From contig CP103023.1 in assembly GCA_024752435.1 (NCBI GenBank), forward strand, positions 248,001 through 312,000: 64,000 nt of DNA. Direction: 5' to 3'. Source of the stretch: Allantophomopsis cytisporea. Taxonomy: Eukaryota; Ascomycota; Leotiomycetes; Phacidiales; Phacidiaceae. The notes beneath the pieces are model-generated. The model made no database searches. It worked only from the letters and a program-made list of their open reading frames with translations, and was not told where the DNA came from. Of the stretch, positions 22,728-35,325 are shown in pieces. How positions within the stretch are numbered: position 1 is the stretch's first letter; each line of letters begins with the position of its first letter. The position numbers and the translations under genes are program-made.

Positions 22728-23066
22728 TAGTACGGAGGTGGAGGTGGACATGGACATGCTGGTGCTGATGCAGGCGCAGGAAGCCTTACTATGGAGATTA
22801 CCGATGAAATTGCACGACAAGGGCATATCGTTGACTTTATCGACGAAAACGAAACACTCACGATAGAAGCCCAACTACAACCTTCTCGAGTCTTTCTCTC
22901 TCCCTTCTCCCGACTCCAACTCAACTCAACTCAACTCAGCTCAACCTTACTCCGAAACACTCACTCGACAAACAAAAGAACCAAGTCAAAAGGTTAAGAT
23001 AGTGAGTGGATGAGTATACGAGTATATGAGTGACCGAGCGTGTGATTACAGAGTACGGATGAGCAC

Positions 23067-23068
<2 letters not shown>

Positions 23069-23099
<31 letters not shown>
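23069..23099 (+). repeat. CT dinucleotide microsatellite
   Basis: About 15 uninterrupted CT units. Confidence 0.92.
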
Positions 23100-23102
<3 letters not shown>

Positions 23103-23733
23103 ATTCATCCTACGAATTGAGATGAACCATCATCTACTATGTATTTAGATTGTGCAGCACTCCATACATGAGTAGGATTCACACTTGAACGGTTAAATAA
23201 GCTATGCACTGATATCTGACCCGTTCGTATTACAGACGTCTCCACTCTACAAGCTTTGGGTTGTTTCGTGTAGACTGGGTCCCCCGTCTCTCCGATGTTC
23301 TCTTCCGCGCGCTTTCCTTGGCCCACCTCTTTCTCTCTCTCCCTCTCAGCCCTCTCGCAGCCCCCTCCTCCCCGCCGTGTTAAACATCACCATGTTTAGT
23401 GGCGCCGTCGAACGATACGGAGAAAGGAATAAGCAGAAGAAGGAAAAGACTTAGACTTTGAGCCTCCACCCTGCAACGATCCGCAGCCGCCAAGCTGCAT
23501 GTCAGTGACCTGGTTAAGCCATGTACTCCGTCCCTATGCAGTCTATGCAGTCTATGCACTACATACGAAGGTGCTCCGATATCCTCTCCATGTAATGTAT
23601 CTATACTCTTTGATCAATCAACCTGCCTATCGAGTGATTTGATTAAAGGTATCTGCAAAGAGAGAGTGCTTGAGCCCAATTGCAGCCAGTACCGATTATA
23701 CAACATCCACATCGACAGTCCATCCATCCATCC

Positions 23734-23763
23734 CATATCCATATCCACATCCACATCCACATC
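23734..23763 (+). repeat. CCATAT/CCACAT hexamer repeat
   Basis: Five hexamer units of two alternating forms, in the LPMO upstream region. Confidence 0.75.
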
Positions 23764-24414
23764 CGTCCCATTACCCCCATGTACCTACTTCCGCTCACTC
23801 ACTACTCTACTCAGTACTGACATCTCCTACATCCCTCCCCCCCGCTGTTGGCGCAATCCCAGGTATAAGGATCCTACCGCCCAGTCGTTTCGTTTTGTTT
23901 CTACTCTCTTATTTTCTCCTTGCCTCTCTATCTACCGCTCAGGAAGAAAAAGAACATCGCAGCTCGTGTGCTTCTTTCTTCTCTTTACCCTTTTCTCTCT
24001 TTATACCTTCGCCCTTCTCTTCTTGAGGTTTCCTTGCCTCTTCCATTCATTTGATCTTCATAACTCTTCTTTTCGTTGGCGATTTTGAGAATCCCACGTC
24101 AATCCTTCCCGTCATCCTCTCTATCCTTTTCCCGGTTGTGTGCATACGAAGCCGTATCTTCGTATATTCGCGACTCGACAACAGACCAAACAGGACAAAA
24201 AAGGCAACCAACATCATTCTGATATTGTGACGGTTTATTTGTTTGTGTCGAACACAATACACAATTTTTACTCACACTCCTTACTTTCCAACAAACAACA
24301 AACGCTCATCCACGCGTCATCCAACCTCCATAGTCACGCTGCCTTACATATAACCACCATACGTCTTCACTTTTGATATCGACAACATCTAAAATCTACT
24401 TCACCGTCGTCATC

Positions 24415-25946
24415 ATGCTCTTCAAATCTCTTCTTGCTCTGGGAGCAATCCAGTCTGCTGCCGCCCACACCATCTTCACCAACTTCTATGTCAATGGTGT
24501 TGACCAGGGTGACAATGGAACCGCCAAGTGCGTTCGCATGAACATGACTCCTGACAATGCCTCTTCTCCAGTTGAAGACCTCGCCTCCAACAACATGGCT
24601 TGTGGTAAGACTCTACATCTACATGATCATATTCCCAAATTTACATATGCTAACTTCACATAGGATTCGATGGTACTGTTGGTGTAGCACGTGTCTGTGG
24701 CATTGATAAGTCCGACACTATCACCTTCCAGTGGCGTAAGTGGGCCGATGGCTCTGAACCAGGTGTCATTGCCAAAGAGCACTACGGTCCAGGAGCTGTG
24801 TACATGAAGAAAGTTGACTCCGCCATCGAAGACCCAGGTTATGGTGACGGCTGGTTCAAGATCTGGGATGATGGCTACAACAACGAAACCGGCCTTTGGT
24901 TTACCGACAAGCTCATTGCCGCTGGCGGTCTCATGTCCGTTGAAATCCCCGCTGATCTCGCTGGTGGTTACTACCTCCTCCGTCCAGAAGTCCTCGCTCT
25001 CCATCAGGCCAATGTTGGCGATCCTCAGTTCTACACGGGATGCGCCCAGGTCTTCCTCAACTCTGATGCTACCGCTACTCCCACTGAGACAGTCTCCATT
25101 CCTGGTTACGTCAAGGCGGGTGACCCATCCGTTGACTTCGATATCTATGTCACACCTATGCCCGAGTACCCCCTCCCAGGTCCTACCCCATACGAAGGAG
25201 CTGCGGACATCAACTCTAACATCGCTGCCCGCGACCAGCCAGTCCAGACGGAGGGTCTCCTGCCTGATGGATGTATCCTCGAGAACGCCAACTGGTGTGG
25301 TATCGAACTCGACTCCTACTCCACCATGGACGGCTGCTGGAATGCATCTGATGCTTGCTGGGATCAGGACACAACCTGCTGGGACGGTGCTCCAACCGGA
25401 GGCAAGAACTGTCCTATCTGGGAGCAGAGATGTCACGATATCCAGAATGCTTGCAACAGCAGCGACTACAACGGTCCACCTAACAAGGGCACCTGGTTGA
25501 CACCACCAAGCAACACCATCAGCGTTGAGCTAGCTGCTTCCACCGGCTCTTACTCCTCTGCTTCATCATCAGCCTCATCCTACTCTGCCTACTCCTCTGA
25601 CGAAGCAGAGTACAGCACCTCGGCCCCCGCAACCACCGAAGCCCCAACATCAACCTACGAGTCCTCCGCCGAAGCAACCTCCTACTCATCAGAGTCATAC
25701 TCCGCCGAGCCTACCTCCGAGGCCTACTCCTCCATCGAACCCGTCTCCACCTCGGCCCTAGAGTCAACCGCCGCCGAGTCCTATCCCGCGGGCGAAATCA
25801 TCGTCACCGAAACCGACTGGGTTGTCGTCACCACCGCCATCACCGTCACCGAGACTCTTGGCGCTCAGGGCACCGGCGTCGCCAAGGCGAAGGCGAAGCG
25901 TCATGCTCACTGGGCTGAGCACAAGCGCGGTTCTGGTCATTTCTAA
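24415..25946 (+). CDS. AA9 lytic polysaccharide monooxygenase with C-terminal Cys/Trp module and Ser-rich tail
   Basis: Two exons, 24415-24604 and 24664-25946 (59-bp intron), 490 residues. A signal peptide ends at Ala17, so the mature protein begins with His18 (HTIFTNFYVNG), the N-terminal copper ligand of AA9 enzymes. A second His is in LALHQANVGDPQFYTGCAQV, which also carries the axial Tyr. These copper enzymes oxidatively cleave cellulose or other beta-glucans outside the cell. After the catalytic domain, residues of about 280-345 form a compact module with eight Cys and repeated Cys-Trp pairs (GCWN, ACWD, TCWD). It resembles C-terminal extensions known from fungal LPMOs, but I am not sure of the family name. 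A long Ser/Thr/Glu/Tyr-rich stretch follows, then VITETDWVVVTTAITVTET, and a basic, His-rich end (RHAHWAEHKRG). No classical CBM1 is present. Confidence 0.92.
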
Positions 25947-27268
25947 ATACCACTTGTTGAGTCTTGCTGATGTCATGCGGTATGCGCTTTGATGCATTTG
26001 TGCTTTGCATTGGACTTGAAATGGGACTTGAATGGAGTGGAATGGCATGGCATGGCGGAATACATGGGCTAGGCATGAATGACGACCTCACTTCTTTTTC
26101 TTGTCTTGTCGCGCGGAGCTGGCTTGTCCGTGTGGTACTATACTACCTTCTTCTATGCATAGGATTGGAGGGCATTGCGTAGGGCTTCTTTGGCGGTTGG
26201 CTTTGTGATGACGCTTTTACTTTAACTTACTTTCTTGGGGGTTTGTGTACTTTACGTAGAGTTTAGTGGCTGTTGTGGGTGGGGAATGGGGATACAAAAT
26301 GGGATTTATATGACTGAGTTTTACAATTGAGATTGAAATGTGAGATTGAGATGTGAGAGTAAAGTGGCTTGAGATACCTTGAGGTTATTTGGCACTTGTG
26401 ACTTGAAATCTGTATTTATGATGTGCTGGGGACGAGATTCGCTGGTTGTTCACACAGCATTCAGCACTTGAATCATTTTTTCGTAGCTGGGTGACGGCAG
26501 TAGATCTTTCTAGGCGTAACAAATGCTCGTTATAACTACATGTGCTGATTGCTCTTCGTTCATCCTTTGGAGCAAAGAAATGAGTATATATGCTGTGCGT
26601 ATATTCATCTATCCCATCCCGGTTCGCTCTGTTAATTTGCTATCATACTACCGAGTGTGAAAATCAATATCAGATACCTTGTCCAATTCGGTAAGAATAG
26701 ATCTATCAGTTTGATCATCCCGAAGGCGAGATTATCAATCTATCGTAGTACGAAGTACATGCACATGCTTTGTGTTATATTGCTTTCATTGATGTATACA
26801 CACAGATTAACCGTTCCACTTGAATCTCCCCAGCTTGCAGTTGGCGATCTCGAACTCGTGCATGTGGGACCTTTTGGTGTAGAGCACAACATGGCCCCTC
26901 ACTAATCTCGCTCGGCTCGCCTTGCAATAAATAAGCTTACTTAGGCGGGGATCGTCTTCTGAACCAGTCGCTACGGTAACAACAGCAAGGCTGAACACCA
27001 AAATCAATGACAAGTCCCCCCCCCCATTCGCATGAATGTCAATGTCAAGTGTGAATGCCGCATTGTTCGTCATTGACCGCCACAAACAATTGCCATTACA
27101 ATAACAATAACCAATCCGGCAAAACAATGAAAGAGAAGCTATTAATTTCCATTATAGCTTCATATAGACTTTGATTGCAATCTCGTTCCACGGTAACTAT
27201 CCCAGACATAATCACTTCCCCCACAATCACTTTCACACTGTATATTCGAGTATCGCATCGCTCACATC
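25947..27268. other. intergenic region
   Basis: LPMO 3' untranslated region, then the promoter of the next gene. A C10 homopolymer lies near 27017. No gene recognised. Confidence 0.5.
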
Positions 27269-28822
27269 ATGCTCCAGACTACCACCAACAAGAACACAAC
27301 TTCTCGCATTCCTCCATTCCCACCAGCCATGGACAAAGTCTTCGCACTCGGCACCTCCTTCATGGGAATGCTGACACCAGCAGCTAAGCGCCGCCGCACG
27401 ATCACAACGACCACCGAACTCTCCCCCTCAGACACCACCCCAACCGCAGCTCAATCAACATCGCACCACATCCCAGGCAGCGCACCCAGCCGCGCCCGAG
27501 AAATGTACGCTGCGTCAGCGAGCAAATACCTTTCGTCATCCAACAATCACCCATCGCCGTATGATCGCTCGTCAACACATAAGCGCCGTCGCGAAGACGA
27601 GGGCATAGAGGACTACGTGGAGAGCGAGAACTCCTCTGCAATAGCACCGGAAGATTCGGCGTCGAACATCGCACGGTACGATGACGAGGAGACGGTCATG
27701 ACCGCGCCGGACTCGGAAATGGGTCATAGGGTCGGCAACGGGTATAAGCGGCGGCGGGTGGAGTGGAAGGGGTACAGCAGCGAGGAGGAAGTCGATGATG
27801 AGATGTACGGTGGCGCAGGCGGTGAATTGGACAGCGAGGTTGACAGCATCAATCTTGCGCCCGAGGACGAGCAGGCTATTGCTGAGGAGGCCAATCCCAA
27901 TGAGGAGATTAGTCGGGAGGAGCTGTTTGCGAAGCGGAGGAGTAATATCGATGAGGCGAGGAATGCGGGCTGGCATGAGGACGAGATCAATATCTATGCG
28001 CGGCTTACGATGCGTGGCTTTGAGCCGCTTATGCCCACGTACTGGTGGAAGGATTTCAGGACTTGTCCGTCGAACTTGTTTAGTGATCGCAAGGAGGAGT
28101 GGGTGATTTATAGCCATAATGGGAATGAATATCGAGGTATGTTGCATCCCACATCTCACCGCTATACCACCACCATTACTTCACATGGTATATGATGGAA
28201 GAAGCTAACATTCCCAGGAATCAAAACCCTCACCTCCCTGACTACTCTCGGTGGCCGCGTCCGCGACGCCCTCCTCTTCCGTCAAAGTCCAGAGCAAGTC
28301 ATGAAGAAAGAGTACGATGCAGCAATCAAGTGGGCCGAGCGCGACGGCGGCTACAGCAACATGCGCTTCATCCCACTGCTAGTCAACTTAGCAGCGGACC
28401 GCACGCAGCCTGTCGAGCTCATCTCGAAAAGCATCATCGACCAGATGGGGCTACTAGCCGTGCAGTACCGGCAATTCTACGGCGAAGCGACAGGGCCAGA
28501 CACGCGTGGAGACGAGGCGGGCGGCGCTAATGGGGATGGCGGAACGGGGCGGGTCCCCGGGGTCGAGCACGGCAGGTTGCCGCTGTTGTATGGCATCGTG
28601 GCGGCGAATGCGTCGACTGTTTTCGTGACGATGGATCCCGAGGATCGGGAGGCTAGTCCGCGCACGATTGCCGAGTTCGATTTCAGCGATCCGCAGATGG
28701 ACGTGTGGAATGGCATTGCGGTTTTGATGATCATTTGCTTTGTGAGGGATCGCTTGGTTGCTATTAAGGAGGCTGGAGGCATGGTGCGGGATGAGGTTGT
28801 TGATGATGATGTTGATGCTTGA
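27269..28822 (+). CDS. unrecognised probable nuclear protein
   Basis: Two exons, 27269-28136 and 28218-28822, with an 81-bp intron (gtatgt...ccag), 490 residues. The first 190 residues are disordered with clustered basic motifs (AAKRRRT, HKRRRED, GYKRRRVEWKG), which look like nuclear localisation signals, alternating with acidic runs. Residues of about 205-460 are a folded, conserved-looking domain. It begins EISREELFAKRRSNIDEARN, continues with NIYARLTMRGFEPLMP and TYWWKDFRTCPSNLF, and includes FIPLLVNLAADRTQPVELI. It ends with an aliphatic helix (WNGIAVLMIICFVRDRL). I know of no named family that fits. A second in-frame ATG at 27329 (MDKVFALG) could be the true start. The trp/arg-rich core suggests a nucleic-acid-linked role only as a guess. 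Confidence 0.8.
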
Positions 28823-29417
28823 TGTGTGATCGAGGAGGGGATTTATATGATTGAATGAATGATTGATGGATTGCGGACGGATGTATCTATGGGAGGAGAG
28901 GCTGATGATTGTTGGAGTTGGCTGATACCCGGTTTGTTTCTATTCTGACTTGCTTTGAGGTTACTTTGGGAGGTTGAAGTTTCTCCTTTTATATATTCGC
29001 ATTGGAGCTGTCGAATCAGGTATATTTGATGTCCGTACAAAAGAACATACTTATGAGACTGCTAAAGCATAGTGATCGTGCGACTGTAAGGTATATTACG
29101 CTATACTAATCATTGATTGAACTATTCCAGTACTGTATGGAGGGTATGAAAGTATGAGTGGTGGTGAGATGCGTAGCTATACTGATTAACACGTAAAAGT
29201 ATCATCACAAAGCGGACTGCTTTAGACAGGTTCGTCACTCTTGTCTCAGGCAAGGTGAAGAGGAATCAGAGTGCGAATGGACTGGCCTGTGGGTGCACTG
29301 ATCAACGTATAGTGATATCATGGTGATATGGGTATCCAACATAGACAGACACACGACTATTTGCTATCAACAACCAAACTATGAACATATATAGATGGAC
29401 CATGACAATGTCCAACA
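28823..29417. other. intergenic region between convergent genes
   Basis: AT-rich, no gene. It contains the two facing 3' untranslated regions. Confidence 0.5.
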
Positions 29418-32400
29418 CTAATACGCCCCAGCTCTAGGACTATAAGCAGGCTGCGGAGCCAACTCCGGCGCACCATAGGACGTTAGAACAGGAACGCCGG
29501 CCTCAAGCGTGAAGTTCGACAAAGCAGCACCCTCAGATTGCTGAGCCCACAGCTCGACAGCAACCCAGTTCTCTCCGTAGTAATTCAAGATTCCTAAGCA
29601 AGTCAGTAGTGATTTCGACGACTGATGGACAACATACCTTGAGGAACGGGATAGCTCGTCTGTGGCCCGATGTTGTTAACGTATTTCCCAAACTGATATC
29701 CATTCACCCACAACTGCGCGCGGTAATGGCTGGTGCCGTTGGCAGTTGAGTTGCCGAAGGTGAAGGACAGTGGGATGTCGTAGCCAGTGGGGAAGTCGAG
29801 CGTGAAAGAGGCGGAGTAGAAGCCAACTCCAGCTTGGGAGATTCCAGTCAGTGGACTGCTAGATGTCCAGCTATCGCTTGGGGGGCTTGGTTGTGTGTAA
29901 CCCTGTCTTTCAGCGTAGAGGCCCCCCTCGTTCAATGGTCCGCGGACTTTGTCAATGTATTTCTCTCCGCCTAGGTTTCCGGTGATCTTCCAGGTGAAGC
30001 CTGACTGCCTACCATCGATATTGTAGTCGAGGATGCCACGAGGTGTCTTCATTCCGTCGTTGCCGGTGTAGCCACTCTCGTCAAGACCGTTGTTGTCGAC
30101 GACAACAGTAAGGACGTAAGATTTGCCAGCAATTAGGTTAGGCAGTGTGTATGTGGAGTTGTCATCTTCGTCTTTGTCGATGCCACCCCATGAGCCGATG
30201 TAGGTGCTATTTAGCCATACACTGCTTCCGAAAGCGCTGCCTCCAATAGTGTGTAAGTAAAGGCTAGACTCGCTGCCGTTGGCGGTGAAGTGACCTCTAT
30301 ATAGAAGAACTCCAGTGTGATAGCCGTAATCAGAGCTGTACAAGGAGACCGGAGTTGTCAGATTCCTCACTGGATTTGGTGTATAATCATGGTCTGCATC
30401 AGTCCATGGAGAATCATCATAGCCTGGTTGAATTTCTGGCAGATCATCCAAGTATTTCCAGTCCAGTGCCGAAAGATCTGGGAGATCGAAAGAAGGAGTC
30501 ACATATGTCAAGGTAGAAGACCATTCACCAGTGACCTTGTTTTGAGTTGCGTTGACAGTTTCCCCATTGAAAAGAATTTTGGAGACATTAGATGGAGCAC
30601 CAATAACCTTAAGTGGGACAGTAGCATTGAGGTCACCCAAAATCTCAAGTGATGTGCCTGAGAGAGAGACACTTCGAATCAGATAGCCAGCTTCGACAAT
30701 GACAGAGGTGGTGTTTCCAAGATTGGAGGTGCTGAAATAGTTAGCACATACTATGATAAGCTTCGATAAACTTACTAATTGCCCCAAACATCGGTTCTTT
30801 CGAAATCAGGTACCCAATAATTGTAGGCTGTGTTGCGATCCAGGATATAAACTAACAAGCTTCCGATCTTTACAACCTTTCGCTTGGCGGTAACTTCCCA
30901 GTTCAGGATTGTCGTCTCATTTGTAGATTTGGTGAGAACGCCAGATCCTTCAACGATTGTGGCTGATGACGGGCTTATGACTGCAAGCTCATGCAACTCG
31001 TTGGGTCCACCATATACGACGAGGAAGGTCTTATCTCCAACCTTCTTCCAGGTGAATATTTCTGCTGTAGAATAAAGAAGAGTCGTGCCTCCAAGATCGT
31101 AATCTGTGACGTGCCACTTGGAGTCACGGCCATTGAGCGACAATATACCATTCAGCTGAGGGATATTGAGACTTCCAAGAGAGGTTGAAATGTCCGTTAA
31201 AGTATAAGTTGTTGTAGCCAGACTGGAGAAGTTTGCTTGTCTGACGACATAGTAGTTGCTGTTGTTCTCGCCGTAAAGAGGGGTAGTAGTGATGTCCTCC
31301 GTGCTAGTGAAAGTTCCATTGGTCGTGTTGCCAACCGAGACTGTCAGATAGGATGGAGAAACCTTCAAGAAATTGGCCTCAAGCTTCAACTCGGAAAATT
31401 TCTCACGATACAGCTCTCGGTTCTCAGTGATACTGGATCCATAATCGTAAGAAGTATAACCTCCAGCATGACCAAGATTTCCCCAGTTTGTACCACCATA
31501 AATCATATAAATACTAAGCAAGGCGGCAGCGGCTGCGAAGTCGTTCTTGTAGAACACTCGTTCAAATTCCTCATTCAAGAGGATAGCACATTTGTCAAAG
31601 CCAAGACCACCCCATGGATCAAAGGAACCACCTTGGAATTCATCAAGGGAGTAGAAAGTTGAAGGGCTTTCGGTCTCATGAAACGAGTGGAAATAGGTAG
31701 GGATCGATCCAGCTGGCCATGTGTATGGATTGGCGCAATCAAATCCAAGAGGATATGAGTCGTGTCCATATATATTGACATCGGCATCAGTAGTACCATT
31801 CTTTTCCCAGCCAGGAGCGAAATATCCATGTGGATAGGCTTCAAAATATTAGATTGAACAACACTGAGTATTCGGGTGTTTACATACCATCGTTACTAAT
31901 AAATGGAACGACAATGCCCGCATTGCGATATTGGTCTTCAACATACTTGAAGTACACCGGATCGGGAAAGTAGACTGGAGCTGGAGCATCACCTTGTGAG
32001 TATTCATTCTCTGGTTGTAACAAAATGACTGGGCCACCGTTGGTGATCTGGGCCTTGGCAATAACCCCAGCTACATTTGCCACGTAGTTGTCGGTGGCAG
32101 CAAGATAATCTGGTGCTCTTGTGCGAAGCTTTCCATGGATACGCTGTAACCAACCTGGAAATCCACCTCCACTTGACTCGGCGTTGATGTACTTAGTAGT
32201 GTTAGTGAACACCATCAAGGTCTTTGGATCTTAACCTACTGGACCTGGACGAGCAATGAGATATATCCCAGCTGTGCTAGCTGCTTCGAAGAATGGCTCT
32301 AATGCAAAAATTCCGGATGCATTGTAAACGCCTGGTTCACCTTCAAGTAACGCCCAATGTGTATAGAATGAGACAGCATTGAATCCCAAAGACTTGACTT

Positions 32401-32742
32401 TCTGGAAAATATCAAGCCACAGACCTGGAACAGGCAGACGATAGGCATGGAATTCACCACTGAATACAAAGATTCTTTCGCCATAAACTAATAGAGAATG
32501 TTCATCATAGGTAACCTAAGGTAATGCGAGCTTAGTATATGACATTGTTGAGCTAATGATAAGGTCGGAAAATGATAATTGCGTCTCCAATTGGCGCTTG
32601 CGGTATATTAAGAAGTGTTTGTACTTACAATATCTTGAAGACCATCACTGTCTCTTTCAACTTTCATACTCTTACCACCAATTGAAAGTGCACTTGCCTG
32701 CAGAGCCAAGCTGGCAATAGCAATTGCTTGGAACAGCCTCAT
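29418..32742 (-). CDS. lacA: secreted beta-galactosidase, glycoside hydrolase family 35
   Basis: Six exons on the minus strand: 32742-32629, 32515-32240, 32191-31888, 31838-30776, 30731-29638 and 29593-29418, with introns of 44-113 bp. The sum is 1009 codons, and 1008 residues is the usual size of fungal GH35 enzymes. A signal peptide ([17 protein letters not shown]) is followed by the catalytic barrel: [27 protein letters not shown], the acid/base Glu193 in [10 protein letters not shown], and the nucleophile Glu298 in SLDEFQGG. Downstream beta-sandwich domains carry many N-glycosylation sequons. The enzyme releases terminal beta-galactose from lactose or from plant galactans and xyloglucan. 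It is divergent from pkc1 across a 4.9-kb intergenic region. An in-frame ATG 20 codons upstream gives a basic leader and is less likely. Confidence 0.95.
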
Positions 32743-35205
32743 ATTGGAATGCTTGGAACGAAGTGAGCTCTCCAACGGAACTGAGAAGAACCACCGCCTC
32801 ATATAGAGACTGAACGAGCAAAAGATATTCCGCCGGCTATACGAGAAAGCCAGTCAGAGCCCCTCATCATCGATGAAGCTTATGCAAGGCCAACATTAAC
32901 ACCCTTGTCAAGCTACCCCATACCATCGTGGAATGATGACATAGCAGCAACAAAAAAGACATGAAAGAAGCATGAATGGTGAAATCCGAATTTATCCAGA
33001 CACTTTCCAGGTAAAATAATGACCCGAAGCTAGCTCGTCTGTTGCAAGCTCGCGCTTGGATAAGGCGGGGTAAGTCATTGGGAGATATTTCACGAAGATG
33101 AGTATAAATTATACAGATGGACCTACCACACCGTAGGCGGCGGCGGGGTCATGCACGCCTCCACCGTACCTCGCCATGGGGTATCGTGGCACTGAATTCA
33201 GTTTCCCCACTTCCTTGGGAGGACTAGGTCAAAGGTCCGAGGAAGGGAGAATCGCCATGAAGCGCCATGTTCTCATGTTCTCGGTCAACAGATCGCCAGA
33301 GTGGTTAGAGGTCATGATGACTGATGAATGACGGCCGTTTTCTTATGCAAGTCCGCGCCAAGTGTTCAGACGGACCTTTCTTGCATGAAGCGCTCGAATC
33401 GGTACCCTTCTCACCGAACCGGGGGATGCTTTTTCCGCTTGTGCAGCGTGCCAGGTAACGTGTAGGTTTTTCCTCCGGTAACCTGACGATTAGAAGGTTG
33501 GAGTAAGGTAGCATCTGAGTAGTACAGGAACGAATATCGAGGCGTAGGCAGTTTAGGTAGGCATTGGTTATAAAAGGAGTGCCGTGACTAAGAAGATGCA
33601 GAGAGGTTTAAAGATGGGTGTTATTATAAGGCACTTCTGACGATTACCTACAGACTGTTTAAGAATTTATACTGATACTTAGAGGTTACGTACCTCAAAG
33701 AGTCGGAAAGTGATAAAGAATCTAAGATGAGAAATAAAGGATGAAGTATTTAATATCATAAACAGTATCTGTTCTAGTATGAAGGGACAACGACATTTAA
33801 GGGAAGCTGGTAAGTAACCTTAAAAATAGAGGTAATCTCCCTTGCTATTTCATATAACATGAAATATTCAAACAATTGTAAGAGCACAATCTTGACAGAC
33901 CAAGTAGAAGATAATCTCAAAAATTATATTTACCTACTCAAATCATTTCTTTAGTACGTCTCATCATGAAACATGAAATCCAGAAAAGAAATAAAATCCG
34001 GGAAGCAATAAGTTTTTTGAGCAATGAACAAACACTACGAAGAGGATAATCAATAAAAGGAGAATAAATATTGTAAAATCCTAGCTTCAACATACCAATA
34101 ACATTAAGTAAAGCTTCCTCTGATTTCACCCAATCAGAATCTCAATATAAGGGGTATAAAATCTCAGCATAGCAGTACGCAATAAAAACAAACAGACATG
34201 CGTGCTCTGCGAATGCGGAGCTCGCTATATCTCTGTGCCTCGTACTCTGAGTACAATTCAAGAAAACGACACATTTCAACATGGCCGGTGTATCGCTCAA
34301 TCACTCACCGACACTCGTATTGTACAAAAAGGCATCTGATTCGGTCTCGGGTGATTTTCTCTTTTCCTCTTCTTTTTTTCTTTTCGTTTTCTTCTCTTTC
34401 GTTTCATTGTGACATATCAGTGATTGGAGCCGAGGGGAAACTCTGATACATATTCTGGGGCCGGCTTCCGATATCCCTACACGTGCCCGAGGCGGTGGGC
34501 GGGGGGAGGGATGGTGGCTCTACATGAACTGGATTGCATAGCATCGAATACGGAGACGACGAAATGAAATGATACGGGATTTGGATAGTGGGGATTCTAT
34601 GCAAAGGAAAGGGAAGGAAGTTTCATTGAATCTGTCACATTTGTGAGGCTGAGGGATTCTTCCCCCCCCCCTTCGCTGGTGCGACGGTTATGGATGTCGT
34701 ATGAGGTTGTTTGGATTATCGCTTCAGCGGATGCTTGAGCTGTTTGTCCGTCACTGAGAGCTTTCGCGATCGTGACGAGACTTGAGCCGGAGGGAGAGGC
34801 AAAAAAGGTTCCAGAGGGAGGTTTGTGTTGGATGACGATTTATCGAGTGGAGCAGACTGTGCGCAGTGGCCCGCCTGAGCCTGAGCTTGAGCCTGAGCTA
34901 TGCCTAAGCCTGACAAGGGTCGGGTGTGCGAGATGAGCCTGATGGAACTCAGACCAGACTTGCGGCTGTGTAGGTACCACGTACTTTTTACTTGCCTTTG
35001 AGAGGGAGCGCCCTGTGCTCTGTCATTACCTACTACGTAGTAGGTGCAAGGAAAGCAAGTGATGCTAGAATTGTGCCCTGGTTGGAGTGGTGCCTGGTTG
35101 TTGGAGGAGGGAGGAGGGGTGTGGAGGGGTGCGGAGGGGTGAGGATACAATGAAATGAGATATGAGATTGGTAAGATGTGAAGAGTGGAGAGCATTACAA
35201 CTTTG

Positions 35206-35325
35206 GAGAGAGTCAAGTGAGAGTCGAGTGAGAGTCGAGAGAGAGTCGAGTGAGAGAGTAGAGTGAGAGGCGAGTGAGTGAGGAGAGTGAGAGAGAGGGA
35301 GAGAGAGAGTGAGAACGAGAGGAGA
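35206..35325 (+). repeat. GAGTCGAGTGA-type purine-rich minisatellite
   Basis: About 120 bp built from variants of gtgagagtcga, ending in GA dinucleotides. Almost purely purine on the plus strand. Confidence 0.85.

Larger units (their letters stand above)
21067..24414. other. 3.3-kb repeat-rich intergenic region
   Basis: No gene recognised on either strand. The region separates divergent genes and should contain the LPMO promoter at its right end. It is rich in simple repeats (listed separately), has a run of C/T-rich sequence at 23330-23400, and ends in a leader-like A/C-rich stretch before 24415. Confidence 0.5.

Noticed and set aside
24627..25436. 269-codon open frame on the minus strand
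   Set aside because: It is exactly antisense to the LPMO coding exon and shows no domain, so it is a shadow of codon bias.
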